Below are positions 1 to 9,234 of a stretch of DNA of 64,000 nucleotides, piece by piece. This DNA comes from Warburgia ugandensis (taxonomy: Eukaryota > Streptophyta > Magnoliopsida > Canellales > Canellaceae). Numbering within the stretch: position 1 is the first letter of the stretch; each line of letters opens with the position of its first letter. The translations under genes were made by a program, and so were the position numbers. The DNA lies in assembly GCA_035236585.1 (NCBI GenBank), contig CP141127.1, forward strand, positions 44,344,001-44,408,000, given 5' to 3'. The notes below the pieces were generated by a model. The model saw nothing but the letters and a program-made list of their open reading frames with translations. It did not search any database and was not told where the DNA came from.

Positions 1-60
1 AAAACATAGGGGCCCGTTTTGATACGGGCACCCTTCATCTTCAACCTCTTAGAGGATTCT

Positions 61-98
61 AGAATGGCGGTGATTTCTCCTCCAATCACCGCCATTCT
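61..98 (+). repeat. Perfect 15-bp hairpin in LTR A U3
   Basis: AGAATGGCGGTGATT (61-75) and its exact complement (84-98) flank an 8-nt loop, TCTCCTCC, about 65 bp upstream of the TATA box. The hairpin is imperfect in LTRs B, C and E, where the loop has the opposite orientation. Confidence 0.85.
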
Positions 99-160
99 GG
101 AGGTTTCTCCACCGCCATTCAAAGGCAGTGAGAGCCCCCTCCAGAACCCTCTTATAGCTC

Positions 161-168
161 TATAAATA
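161..168 (+). promoter_or_regulatory. TATA box of LTR A
   Basis: TATAAATA within CTCTATAAATAGAGCTC. The box and its flanks are conserved in LTR B (minus, about 8801), C (13632) and E (20219), as expected of a pol II LTR promoter. The start site should lie about 30 bp downstream. Confidence 0.75.
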
Positions 169-429
169 GAGCTCTTGGGCGCCTCTAATGGCAGCCTAAA
201 AGCTTGAAAAAAACCCGTTGTGGAAGAGTAACCTAGAGGGAAAACGAGGAGAAAAATCCAGCAACAAGCCAGGTATGCCCAAGATCCCTCAAAACCCATC
301 TTCACAGTAGTTCTAAGATCAATTTCCCTAAGTTTTTGCATGAAAAACCATGCAAAATGGAGCCCTGGGGAGTCACCAAGGACCTAGGGACGTTCCCTGG
401 GCTGCACTGGTTTGACAGGGTGGAACCAG

Positions 430-446
430 GGTGTCCTGAGGACACC
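430..446 (+). repeat. 17-nt palindrome in GC-rich LTR block
   Basis: GGTGTCCT, a central G and AGGACACC form a perfect inverted repeat in the GC-rich block about 260 bp downstream of the TATA box. Related copies occur in the other family-1 LTRs (near 8530 on the minus strand, 13910 and 20490). Confidence 0.7.
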
Positions 447-2329
447 CCGGTCCCCCAGACGACAAAACATTCCAGTCGGAACGTGACGCGTCGATCGCGT
501 CTAAGAAAAACCAATGGGTGTGTCCGGGGATGCGCCCACAAAAGAGAGAGACGGGCGGAAAAATCCAGCACGTCTGTAGACACGCCCGCTGAGGCGCACA
601 CCGTAGAAGCGTAGCATGCTAGCAAGCCAGGATTTTTTCGTTCCTTTAGAAAGGTGGGCGCATGTTGCTGACGCGCAGCGCCCTAGCATTCCGCCTTTTC
701 ACTCTTAAGACCCTTATGTACGTGTGACACAAAATGCTTATAACTTGTGATCTAGAGCTTCGATTGAGGCGCTGCAAAAGGCGTTGTGTCCATGTCGACA
801 ACGCAAACACATCCAAACTATAAAATCCCTGATCAAGGTCCAATCAAAGGTGGGCATGACCCTTGGAATAGGATGGTGCTGCGTGGCCATTAGACCTTTG
901 GAAAACTGAGGATACCAAGGCCTAATTAGGACCTTAGGACACCCATAGGCATAGGGATGGACCCCTAATGCCTAAGTAATAAGACCAACCACTCTAAAAC
1001 TCATAAAATATAGGCCAAACTAACCTCGATTTCCCAAACCATGTTCAGGAGCATACGAGAACAAAGGGGTTAGCGCGACCTAGCAAGGTAGGTGCTCTAT
1101 CACTACTAGATTCTTTTAAAAGAACTATTATTGTTTGAGAATACATGTTTTAAGTATATGGCTTGTTTAGCATGACTTAATTCAACATGCATGTGATAAA
1201 TGCTTTATGCATAGACATGTTTTATAAATAATTGCATATACATTATGCATAGATATGTTTTGCAAACTATTGCATACATTGCATGATTTGTGAGCATTAA
1301 GTTCTTGCAAAAATTGCATGTCCTTGAGGGTTACAAAAAGACACTGGAGTGCTGAGGGCCAAGCAGTTGTGAGGGACCCAAAAGAGGACAGGTTTTGAAA
1401 AAGAGATTTTTCGCTTGTTTGATCTTATGTGATTTGGGCTAAAAAGCGGCAACGTCCCTACGTCGACTGCATGTGGTACAGGGGGCTACCACTGGTGTCA
1501 CGGCACTGGGTCGACATGTCATAGGCCCCGTGGAGGCTATGACCAAGTGTCCTTAGGTACCCGAGAACCACACGGCGAGGAGGTCGTGGGCATAGTTGGA
1601 CCCTATGGTTTATGTACTTATTTGCATTGCTTACGGCATGATATGAGGTTGGTCGACCATACCATACTAGAGATCCATTAGTTGGATTCAATAAAGCATC
1701 TTATGCATATCATAATGTTATGATATATATGTATATGATACTTTCGATTTTGGATTATGTGATCCTTTAAGTCGTTAGTATTTCAGGTTGACAATGGATT
1801 TTTATATCGATTATTGAACTTGAGTATTCAGACATGCACATGTTTTGGAAAGAGCATATGATTTTAAAACATCGCATGCATTATAAAACTAGAAGTGATA
1901 GACTCCTACTGAGTATAGTATATACTCACCCTATCCTTAAAAATTTTCAAGATATTTCCACTTACAAATAGGAGATGCCTCAGAAGATATTAGTGCTACG
2001 AGCAAGTGAATAAACAAAGGAGACAAGTATACATGTGAGTAAACTCTCTACCCTTTGGACATGTATTTGTATTAATTTACAGTTGGGCTGTGTGTTGTGA
2101 CTGGAAAGACTTGGGAAAAAACATTTATGGTTTCTAAAGTTTTTTCAAAAATTACTTTGGTTGTTGTGAAAGCAAATGACACTCGGGGTTTTCAAAATGA
2201 GTTTAAAACTAAAAGGTTTTCCGCTGCATTGCATGGTTTTTATAAAATGGTTTTCAAATAGGGATGCATCCTGGCTTAGGAAATTAGATATTGCATTTAA
2301 AAATGCATGGGAAAACCTGAGTCGTCACA

Positions 2330-2989
2330 GTTGAAAAGATATTTAAAGCCATGAACATAGCTGAAGAAAGAAAAGTACCCATGGCCACATTTGTGTTTAG
2401 GGGAGAGGCTACCTTTTGGTGGGAAATAGCAGAAAGAACTTATTTTGATAAGCAAGAAACAATAGGATGGGAAGAATTTAAAAAGGTCTTTAATGACAAA
2501 TATTATCCTAAACATGTAAGGAAACAGAAGGAAACAGAATTTATGAACTTAGAACAACGAAATATGACTGTCCAACAGTATGAAAGTAGATTCATCAGCC
2601 TCCGAAGATTTGCACCACGTGCTTGTGCCGATGAGGAAGATGCGGCAGAAAGATTTGTAGATGGACTCAACCCAGGACTCAGGAACAGAGTTCTAGGTTT
2701 CCAACCTTCCACAGTAGCCAAAGCCATAGAGATGGCCTCTCTATACAAAAAATATTATCAAAGGAACTAGGCAATAAGAGAAACTAAGAACATCAACACC
2801 ATGAGAAATAAAGGAAAGAGATCATTTCAGTCATCTGGACCCAGGCCACCTTTCAAGAAGCCGTTTGAAAACAAAGGAAGAAGACCAGACTGGAAGGCAT
2901 GCCCTAGGTGTAACAGAAATCATTCAGGCAAACCATGTCCCACTTTCAACATCACTTGCTATAGTTGTGAAGAATTAGGACATTTTTAC
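2330..2989 (+). pseudogene. Truncated Ty3-gypsy (Tekay-like) gag
   Basis: Fragment of the Gag polyprotein that forms the retrotransposon particle. The frame runs from GTT at 2330 straight off the LTR end, so the true start and N-terminus are missing. It reads VEKIFKAMNIAEE, then FRGEATFWWE, a WEEFKKVFNDKYYP stretch, a VQQYESRF segment and AERFVDGL, all typical of plant chromovirus Gag. One in-frame TAG lies at 2768-2770. After it come a basic linker, a CPRCNRNHSGKPC segment and the start of a CCHC zinc knuckle (CYSCEELGHF), where inverted LTR B interrupts before the last cysteine. The missing part of Gag and the protease are not found elsewhere in this window in matching orientation. Non-functional. 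Confidence 0.9.
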
Positions 2990-4115
2990 TATGACGACTC
3001 GGGTTTTTCCATGCATTTTTAAGTGCAATATCTAATTCCTAAGGCGGGATGCATCCCTTTGAAAACCATTTTATAAAAACCATGCAATGCAACGGAAAAT
3101 ATTTTGTTTTAAACACATTTTGAAAACCCCGAGTGTCATTTACTAATCAAAGTCGTTTCTGAAAAACTTTAGAAATCATAAGTGTTTTTCCCCAGATCTT
3201 TCCAGTCACAGCACACAGCCCAACTATAATTAAATACAAATACATGTCCAAAGGGTAGAGAGTTTACTCACATGTATAGTTGTCTCCTTTGTTTATTCAC
3301 TTGATCGTAGCACTAATATCTCCTGAGACGTCTTCTATTTATGAGTGGAACTATCCTGAAAAATGTTAAGGATAGGTTGAGTATATACTATACACAGTAG
3401 GAGTCTATCACTACTAGTTTTATAATGCATGCGATGTTTTAAAATCATATGCACTTTCCAAAACATGGGCCTGTTTGAATACTCAAGTTCAATATCGATA
3501 TAAAAATCCATTGTCAAACTGAAATACTAAGGACTTAAAGGATCACATAATCTAAAATCGAAAGTATCGTATCCATATATATCATAACATTATGATATGC
3601 ATAAGATGCTTCATTGAATCCAACTCATGGATATCTAGTATGGTATGGTCGACCAATCTCATATCATGCCATATGCAATGCAAATAAGTCCATAAACCAT
3701 ATGGTCCAACTATGCCCACGACCACCTCGCCGTGTGGTCCCCGGGTACCTGAGGACACTCGCTCATAGCCTCCACGGGGCCTATGACACATCGACCTAGT
3801 GCCGTGACACTAGTGGTAGCCCCCTATACCACATGCAGTCGACATAGGAACGTTGCCCTTTTTTGGGCGTGATACCCATCCACCTAATAGTGGTAGAGGC
3901 TGGAGGCCAACCCAAACCTCTTAGCATAGCGTCCACCAGCTTATCAGCCCAAATCATAATCAGATCAAACAAGTGAAAACCTCTCTTTTTTTCAAAACCT
4001 GTCCTCTTTGGGTCCCTCACAACTGCGTGGCCCTCGGCACTCCAACCTCTTTTGGTAACCCTCAAGGACATGCAAAATTTTGCAAGAACTTAATGCTCAC
4101 AAATTATGCAATGTA

Positions 4116-4130
4116 TACAATAGTTTGCAA
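4116..4130 (+). repeat. Target-site duplication, left of LINE
   Basis: TACAATAGTTTGCAA, repeated exactly at 7731-7745, brackets the LINE and proves insertion into a pre-existing LTR B. Confidence 0.95.
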
Positions 4131-4176
4131 CTCCGCCAATGCCGGTACCAAGCCCGGATAAAAAAGGAGGAGGGTC

Positions 4177-4545
4177 TTGCGTCAGGTGCCAGCAGGCAAG
4201 GGGGAAGTTGAAGATGATTCTATTATTTCTTTCTTACAAATGAATATGCATTTGTATATTAGTTTGTGAGGAAGAAATGAGAATCATCTCCAGCTTCTTA
4301 AAAGATGGCAACCCTTGTATCAGGTAGCCAGCCGACAAGGGGGAAGTTGAAGATGATTCTATTATTTCTTTCTTACAAATAAATATGCATTTGTATATTA
4401 GTTTGTGAGGGAGAAATAAAAATCATCTTCAGCTTCTTAAAATATGGCCACCCTTGCGTCAGGTAGCCAGCCGGCAAGGGTGAAGCTGAAGATGATTTTA
4501 ATGATTTTAATAATTTTAATGAAAATCATCTTCAGCTTTTAAAAC
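4177..4545 (+). repeat. Three tandem foldback units in LINE leader
   Basis: Units start at about 4177, 4315 and 4454 (spacing 138 and 139 bp). Each opens with TTG(C/T)(G/A)TCAGG, a CCAGC and a CAAGGG element, then an arm GAAG(T/C)TGAAGATGATT and, about 70 bp later, its complement (AATCATCTTCAGCTTC in unit 2). Units 1 and 2 also carry a smaller inner palindrome (ACAAAT...ATTTGT). Unit 3 has a shortened loop. Each could fold into a long hairpin in DNA or RNA. Confidence 0.85.
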
Positions 4546-4565
4546 TATGGCAACCCCAACATGAC

Positions 4566-5723
4566 ATGAATCGAAATCTAAAATTCGCTCAAGCTAGGGC
4601 GTTCCCCATAAGCGACGCACTGCATCGGATCCCGGATGCGGTGAAAAATAGGCAAGGGTTGCTAGGGCGTTCTCCCAGAAGCGACGCGCTACATCGGATC
4701 CCGGGTGTAGTGAAAAATGGGCAAGGGCTGCTGGAGCGTCCCCTCGAAAGCGACGCGCTGCATCAGAACCCAGGTGCAGTGAAAAGTGGACATGGGTTCA
4801 TACCATGGAGGTCAAGAAAGGCGATAGTGAATAGGGAATCTCCAAAGCATAAGATTCGCATCGCTACATGGAATATAGGGACATTGACAGGTAAGAGTTT
4901 GGAGTTAGTAGACACGATAAAACGTAGGAGAGTCAACATCGCTTGTATCCAAGAAACCAAGTGGAAAGGGGCTAAAGCTAGAGAAATAGATGGGTATAAA
5001 TTATGGTACGTAGGAAAGGAAAATAATAGAAATGACATAGGAATAATAGTGGATAAGGAATTAAAGGATAAAGTTGTGGACGTTAAAAGAATCAGTGATA
5101 GAATTATAATAATAAAAATGATTCTAGGAGAGCAGATTATAAATATTATAAGTGCATATGCACCACAAGTAGGGCTACAAGATATAATTAAGAGACAGTT
5201 TTGGGAAGATATGGAGGGAGTCATACAAGAAATTCCCAATACTGAGGGAATATTTATAGGAGCAGACTTAAATGGCCATGTAGGAAAAGATAAGGAAGGA
5301 TATGATAGAATACACGAAGGGTATGGTATAGGTGAACGAAACGAGATGGGGGAGAATATCCTCGATTTTGCTTTGTCATATAACCTATCCATTGCAAATA
5401 CACTCTTTAAGAAGAGGGATGAACACTTAATAACCTTTAAAAGTGGACTTCATAAAAGCCAAATAGACTTTTTTCTACTTAGGAATAATGAACGATCTAT
5501 ATGTAAGGATTGTAAGGTGATACCCGGTGAGAGTTTAACCTCACAACATAGGTTAATGGTTATGGATATTCATATCAAAAGATGGAGTAAAAGAACTGAA
5601 CTTAATACACATCCAAAAACTAAGTGGTGGAACTTAAAAGGAGAGAAAATAACCTCATTCAAAAATAAGTTGATGGTAGAAGGAAATTGGAATTATGAAA
5701 GAAGTAAATACCATGTGGACTAA
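4566..5723 (+). pseudogene. RTE LINE ORF, endonuclease part
   Basis: 385 codons from ATG 4566. The first ~85 residues hold a three-fold 23-residue repeat not expected in the endonuclease. The apurinic/apyrimidinic-type endonuclease, which nicks the target DNA to prime reverse transcription, then follows: RIATWNIGTLTG, ACIQETKWKG (metal-binding E), SAYAPQ, IGADLNGHVG (D and N) and a C-terminal SQHRLMVMDI where the catalytic D-H region lies. The frame stops at 5723 while homologous sequence continues in the +1 frame from about 5713. RTE elements normally encode endonuclease and RT as one protein, so a frameshift near 5690-5713 has split it. A two-codon upstream ORF at 4561-4569 overlaps the start. 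Confidence 0.88.
4612..4818 (+). repeat. In-frame 69-bp tandem repeat in LINE ORF
   Basis: Copies start at 4612, 4681 and 4750, exactly 69 bp apart, each opening with GCGACGC. Each encodes 23 residues beginning SDALHRIPxxVKNxQG. The third diverges towards its end, just before the endonuclease domain. Confidence 0.92.
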
Positions 5724-7692
5724 TATGGATGAGTCCATTAAGAAAGTGGCAAAAGATGTCTTAGGAGTATCTAAAGGTAAAAGGCTATTAGCAAAGGAAA
5801 CATGGTGGTGGAATGAAACAGTGCAAAAAGCTATTAAAGAAAAATGAATGCATTTTAAAGCATGGCAGAAGATTAGAAATAATGAAAACTATGAACAATA
5901 TAAGAATGCTAAAAACGTTGCTAAGAGAATAGTAAGTGAGGCTAAACTTAAAGCATATGATGAGCTCTATAATAGACTAGGAACAAGAGAAGGTGAGAAA
6001 GATGTGTTTAAACTTGCAAAGGTAAGAGAACAGAAGAGTAAGGGCTTAGAGCATGTTAGGTGCATTAGAAGCGATGATCAAAGGGTATTAGTCAAAGACG
6101 CTGAGATCAAACAAAGGTGGGAAATATACTTCCAAAAATTGTTAAATGACAATGGCCCTGAGAATATAGGGATTGAAAATACTATAAATCTAAATAACAC
6201 CGGATATTATAGATATGAACGTAGGATTAAAATGCTTGAAGTAAAAGAGGCCTTGAGAAAGATGAAATCAGGAAAGGCCATGGGGCCTGATGGTATACCA
6301 ATAGAGGTTTGGAAGCATATGGGAGATATTGGGGTAGCTTGGTTGACCAAGTTGTTTAACAAGATTATAAAATCAAAGAAAATGCCTGATGAGTGGAGGA
6401 AAAGCTCTATTGTACCAATCTATAAGAATAAAGGAGACATTCAGAGTTGCACTAATTATCGAGGGATCAAACTTATGAGCCACACCATGAAACTTTTTGA
6501 AAGAGTGATTGAGAAGAGGCTACGACATGAAACAAGTGTATCGGAGAATCAGTTTGGTTTCATGCCTGGGAGGTCTACCATGGAAGCTATTTTCTTACTA
6601 AGACAATTAGTAGAGAAATATAGGGAGAGGAGAAAAGACCTACACGTGGTCTTTATTGACTTAGAGAAGGCTTATGATAGAGTCCCTAGAGAGTTAATAT
6701 GGAGGGTGTTAGGTTTTAAAGGGGTTTCTCAGGGGTATATAGACATAATTAAAGATATGTATGAGGGAGCAGTAACAAATGTTAAGACCACTAGTGGCGT
6801 GACTGGTGATTTTTCTGTCACTGTCGGATTGCACCAAGGATCGGCATTGAGTCCATACCTTTTCACATTAGTTATGGATGAGTTAACAAAACATCTGCAT
6901 GAGGAGATTCCCTGGTGCATGCTATTTGCAGACGATATAGTCCTACTTGATGAGACAAGGGAGGGTGTCAACATAAAGCTAGAGCTATGGAGAGAAGCAT
7001 TAGAATCGAAAGGATTTAAAATTAGCCGAACTAAGACAGAATATATGGAATGTAATTTTAGCAAGGAGAGTAGGAGTGGACCACCAGTCAAGATTGATAA
7101 CCAAGAGGTCCCCATGAGAGACCACTTTCGATACTTAGGATCATTGATCCATGAGAGTGGAGAGATTGAGAGGGAGGTTACCCAAAGAATCCAAGCGGGT
7201 TGGAACAAATGGAGATGTGCATCGGGGGTTTTATGTGATCGGCGGGTGCCACTCAAACTAAAGGGAAAATTCTATAGGATGGCTATAAGGCCGGCCATGC
7301 TCTATGGATCAGAGTGTTGGGCAGTTAAGGAACATCATACTCATAGGCTGAGTGTTGCAGAAATGAGGATGTTGAGATGGATGAGTGGTAAGACAAGAAA
7401 GGATAGAATTAGAAATGAAAATATTAGAAGAAATTTAGGGATAGCACCAATAGGTAACAAGATGAGGGAGATTAGACTTAGATGGTTTGGACATGTTCAA
7501 AGGAGGCCAACAACGGCACCAGTTAGAAGGAGTGAGGCAATACAAGTTGAAGGTTCTAAAAGGGCAAGGGGAAGGCCCAAAAGAACGTGGATAGAAGTGT
7601 TGAGGAAAGATTTAAAAACTTTGGGACTAAATGAAGCCATGATATTTAATAGAGTGGAATGGAAGAATAAGATTCATGTGGCCGACCCCTAA
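5713..7692 (+). pseudogene. RTE LINE reverse transcriptase part
   Basis: Continuation of the LINE polyprotein after the frameshift, from about 5713, with one in-frame TGA at 5845-5847 followed by a 614-codon open frame (5848-7692). It encodes the reverse transcriptase that copies LINE RNA at the nicked target. Visible: the linker to RT (GKAMGPDGIPIEVWKH), PIYKNKGD, NYRGIKLMS, FGFMPGRST, catalytic FIDLEKAYDRVPREL, HQGSALSPYLF, catalytic FADDIVLLDE and YLGS. The C-terminal domain has RPAMLYGSECW, EMRMLRWM and RLRWFGHVQRRP, typical of plant RTE. The frame ends just before the (ATG)n tail. The long intact frame suggests a moderately recent insertion compared with the surrounding LTR elements. Confidence 0.92.
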
Positions 7693-7708
7693 TTGGGATA
7701 AGGTCTTG

Positions 7709-7730
7709 ATGATGATGATGATGATGATGA
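7709..7730 (+). repeat. (ATG)n 3' tail of the LINE
   Basis: About seven GAT/ATG triplets follow TTGGGATAAGGTCTT and end at the target duplication. RTE elements characteristically end in such short tandem repeats instead of poly(A). Confidence 0.85.
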
Positions 7731-7745
7731 TACAATAGTTTGCAA
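7731..7745 (+). repeat. Target-site duplication, right of LINE
   Basis: Exact second copy of the 15-bp sequence at 4116-4130. LTR B resumes immediately after it. Confidence 0.95.
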
Positions 7746-9234
7746 AACATATCTATGCATAAAGCATTTATCACATGCATATTGAATTAAGTCATGCTAA
7801 ACAAGTCATATACTTAAAACATGTATTCTCAAACAATAATAGTTCTTTTAAAAGAATCTAGTAGTGATAGAGCGCCTACTTGACTAGGTCGCGCTAACCC
7901 CTTTGTCCTCGTACGCTCCTAAACATGGTTTAGGGAATCAAGGTTAGTTTAGCCCATCTCTTATGGGTTTTAGAGTAGTTGGTCTTATCACTTAGGCATT
8001 AAGGGTCCATCCCTATGCCTATGGGTGTCCTAAGGTCCTAATTGGGCCTTGGTATTATCAGTTTTCCAAAGGTTTAGCGGCCATGTGCCACCATCCTATT
8101 CTAAGGGTCATGCCCACCTTTGATTGGGCCTTGATCAGGGATTTTATAGTTTGGGTGTGTCGCGTCGTCGATACGGACACAATGCCTTTTGCGACTCCTC
8201 AATTGGAGCTCTAGATCTCAAGTTATAAGCGTTTTAGTGTCACACGTACATAAGGGCTTTAAGAGTGAAAAAACGGAATGCTAGCGCGCTGCGCGTCAGC
8301 ATCGTGCGCTCACTTTTTCTTAAGGAACAAAGAAATCCTGTCTTGCTAGAGCGCTGCGCATCTGCGGCGTGCGTCTTAGCGGGCGTGTCTGCAGACACGC
8401 CGGGTTTTCCCGCCCGTCTCTCTCTTTTGTGGGCGCGTCCCCGGACGTGCCTGTTGGTTTTTCTCAGACGCGATCGATGCGTCACGTTCTGGCTGGAACG
8501 TTTCATCGTCTGGGGGACCGAGGTGTCCTCAGGACACCCTGGTTCGACCCTGTCGAACCAGTGCAGCCCAGGGAACGTCGCTAGGTCCTTGGTGACTCCC
8601 CAGGGCTCCATTTTGCATGGTTTTTCATGCAAAAACCTAGGAAAATTGATCTTAGAACTACTGTGAAGATGGGTTTTGAGGGATCTTCGGCATACCTGGC
8701 TCGTTGCTGGGTTTTTCTCCTCATTTCCCCTCTAGGTTACTCCTCCACAACGGGTTTTCTTCAAGCTTTTGGGCTGCCATTAGAGGCGCCCAAGAGCTCC
8801 ATTTATAGAGCTATAAGAGGGTTCTAGAGGGGGCTCTTACCACCCTTGAATGGCGGTGGAGAAACCTCCAGAATGGCGGTGATTTCTCTTCTAATCACTG
8901 CCGTTCTAGAACCCTCTAGGAGGTTGAAGATGAAGGGTGCCCGTATCAAAACGGGCCCCTGTGTTTTGTAGGCTAAATCCGTTTTTTAATAAAAATTATA
9001 TTTTTGCCCCTGAACTTCAAAGGGCCATAACTTGCTCATTTTAACTCCGTTTAGGTGATTTTGGTCTTGTTGGATTCCTTTTTCCGAGACGCACCTAATG
9101 ATATCATTTTCAGCACCAAATTTCTGGGTTCAGTCAAGGTGAATAGTGAAATGACTAAAATGCCCTTATCTTCAAAAACTGAACTTTTCATTGCTATCTT
9201 GGAATTTTAATATTACAAAATTGGAGTCATTACA

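Larger units (their letters stand above)
1..2329 (+). repeat. LTR A, family 1 (5' end outside window)
   Basis: Long terminal repeat of a Tekay/Del-like Ty3-gypsy element, recognised because the same sequence recurs at 2990-9234 (inverted), 13204-15748, 15775-17745 and 19770-22470. By comparison with LTR C about 270 bp are missing at the window edge. Visible parts, in order: U3 with a hairpin (61-98), TATA box (161-168), a GC-rich palindromic block (about 420-610), a long AT-rich R/U5 and the terminal GTCGTCACA. It differs from the other copies by lacking about 105 bp near 1443, exactly where they carry a motif block shared with other LTR families. The LTR abuts gag codons directly, so primer-binding site, leader and the Gag N-terminus are deleted. 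Diagnostic variants (an extra T in the ATCGATTATTGAAC stretch, CCTCTTAGAG in U3) ally it with LTR E. Confidence 0.9.
4131..7730 (+). mobile_element. RTE-clade LINE inserted in LTR B
   Basis: A 3.6 kb non-LTR retrotransposon with a 15-bp target duplication on both sides. Order: leader with three tandem foldback units (4177-4545), endonuclease ORF (4566-5723), reverse transcriptase ORF (5713-7692) and a 3' end of GGTCTTGATGATG... running into an (ATG)n tail. Apurinic-type endonuclease plus RT without a separate ORF1, the FADD catalytic motif, the C-terminal RLRWFGHVQRRP stretch and a microsatellite rather than poly(A) tail are features of plant RTE elements. It appears nearly full length: the left junction falls at CTCCGCCAATGCC, directly after the target duplication. 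One frameshift near 5700 and a stop at 5845 make this copy defective. Confidence 0.93.
2990..9234 (-). repeat. LTR B, family 1, inverted, split by a LINE
   Basis: Reverse-complement copy of the family-1 LTR. It begins (minus sense) with TGTAATGACTCC at 9234 and ends at 2990 with GTCGTCATA. Without the 3.6 kb LINE and one copy of its target duplication it is about 2.63 kb, comparable to LTR C (2545 bp) and E (2701 bp). Its TATA box lies at about 8801-8807 on the minus strand, and the shared LTR motif block is at about 3885-3945. In minus sense it is preceded by a polypurine tract (9241-9252), so it is a 3' LTR. With LTR A it forms a large inverted repeat separated by only 660 bp of gag. Confidence 0.92.

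Noticed and set aside
1..2329. Recurrent direct repeats that might suggest a CRISPR-like or satellite array
   Set aside because: The repeats are kilobase-long LTRs with TG...CA-type ends, TATA boxes, polypurine tracts and pol between them. There are no short repeat-spacer units, and the sequence is plant.
4566..7692. An intact, active LINE
   Set aside because: The endonuclease and RT parts are in different frames and a stop lies at 5845, so this copy cannot make the full protein.
8240..8666. Open frames of 130 and 133 codons on both strands of LTR B, with relatives in LTRs A, C and E
   Set aside because: They lie in the GC-rich LTR block, where stops are rare. Related frames occur on both strands and in different lengths in each copy, with no protein-like conservation.
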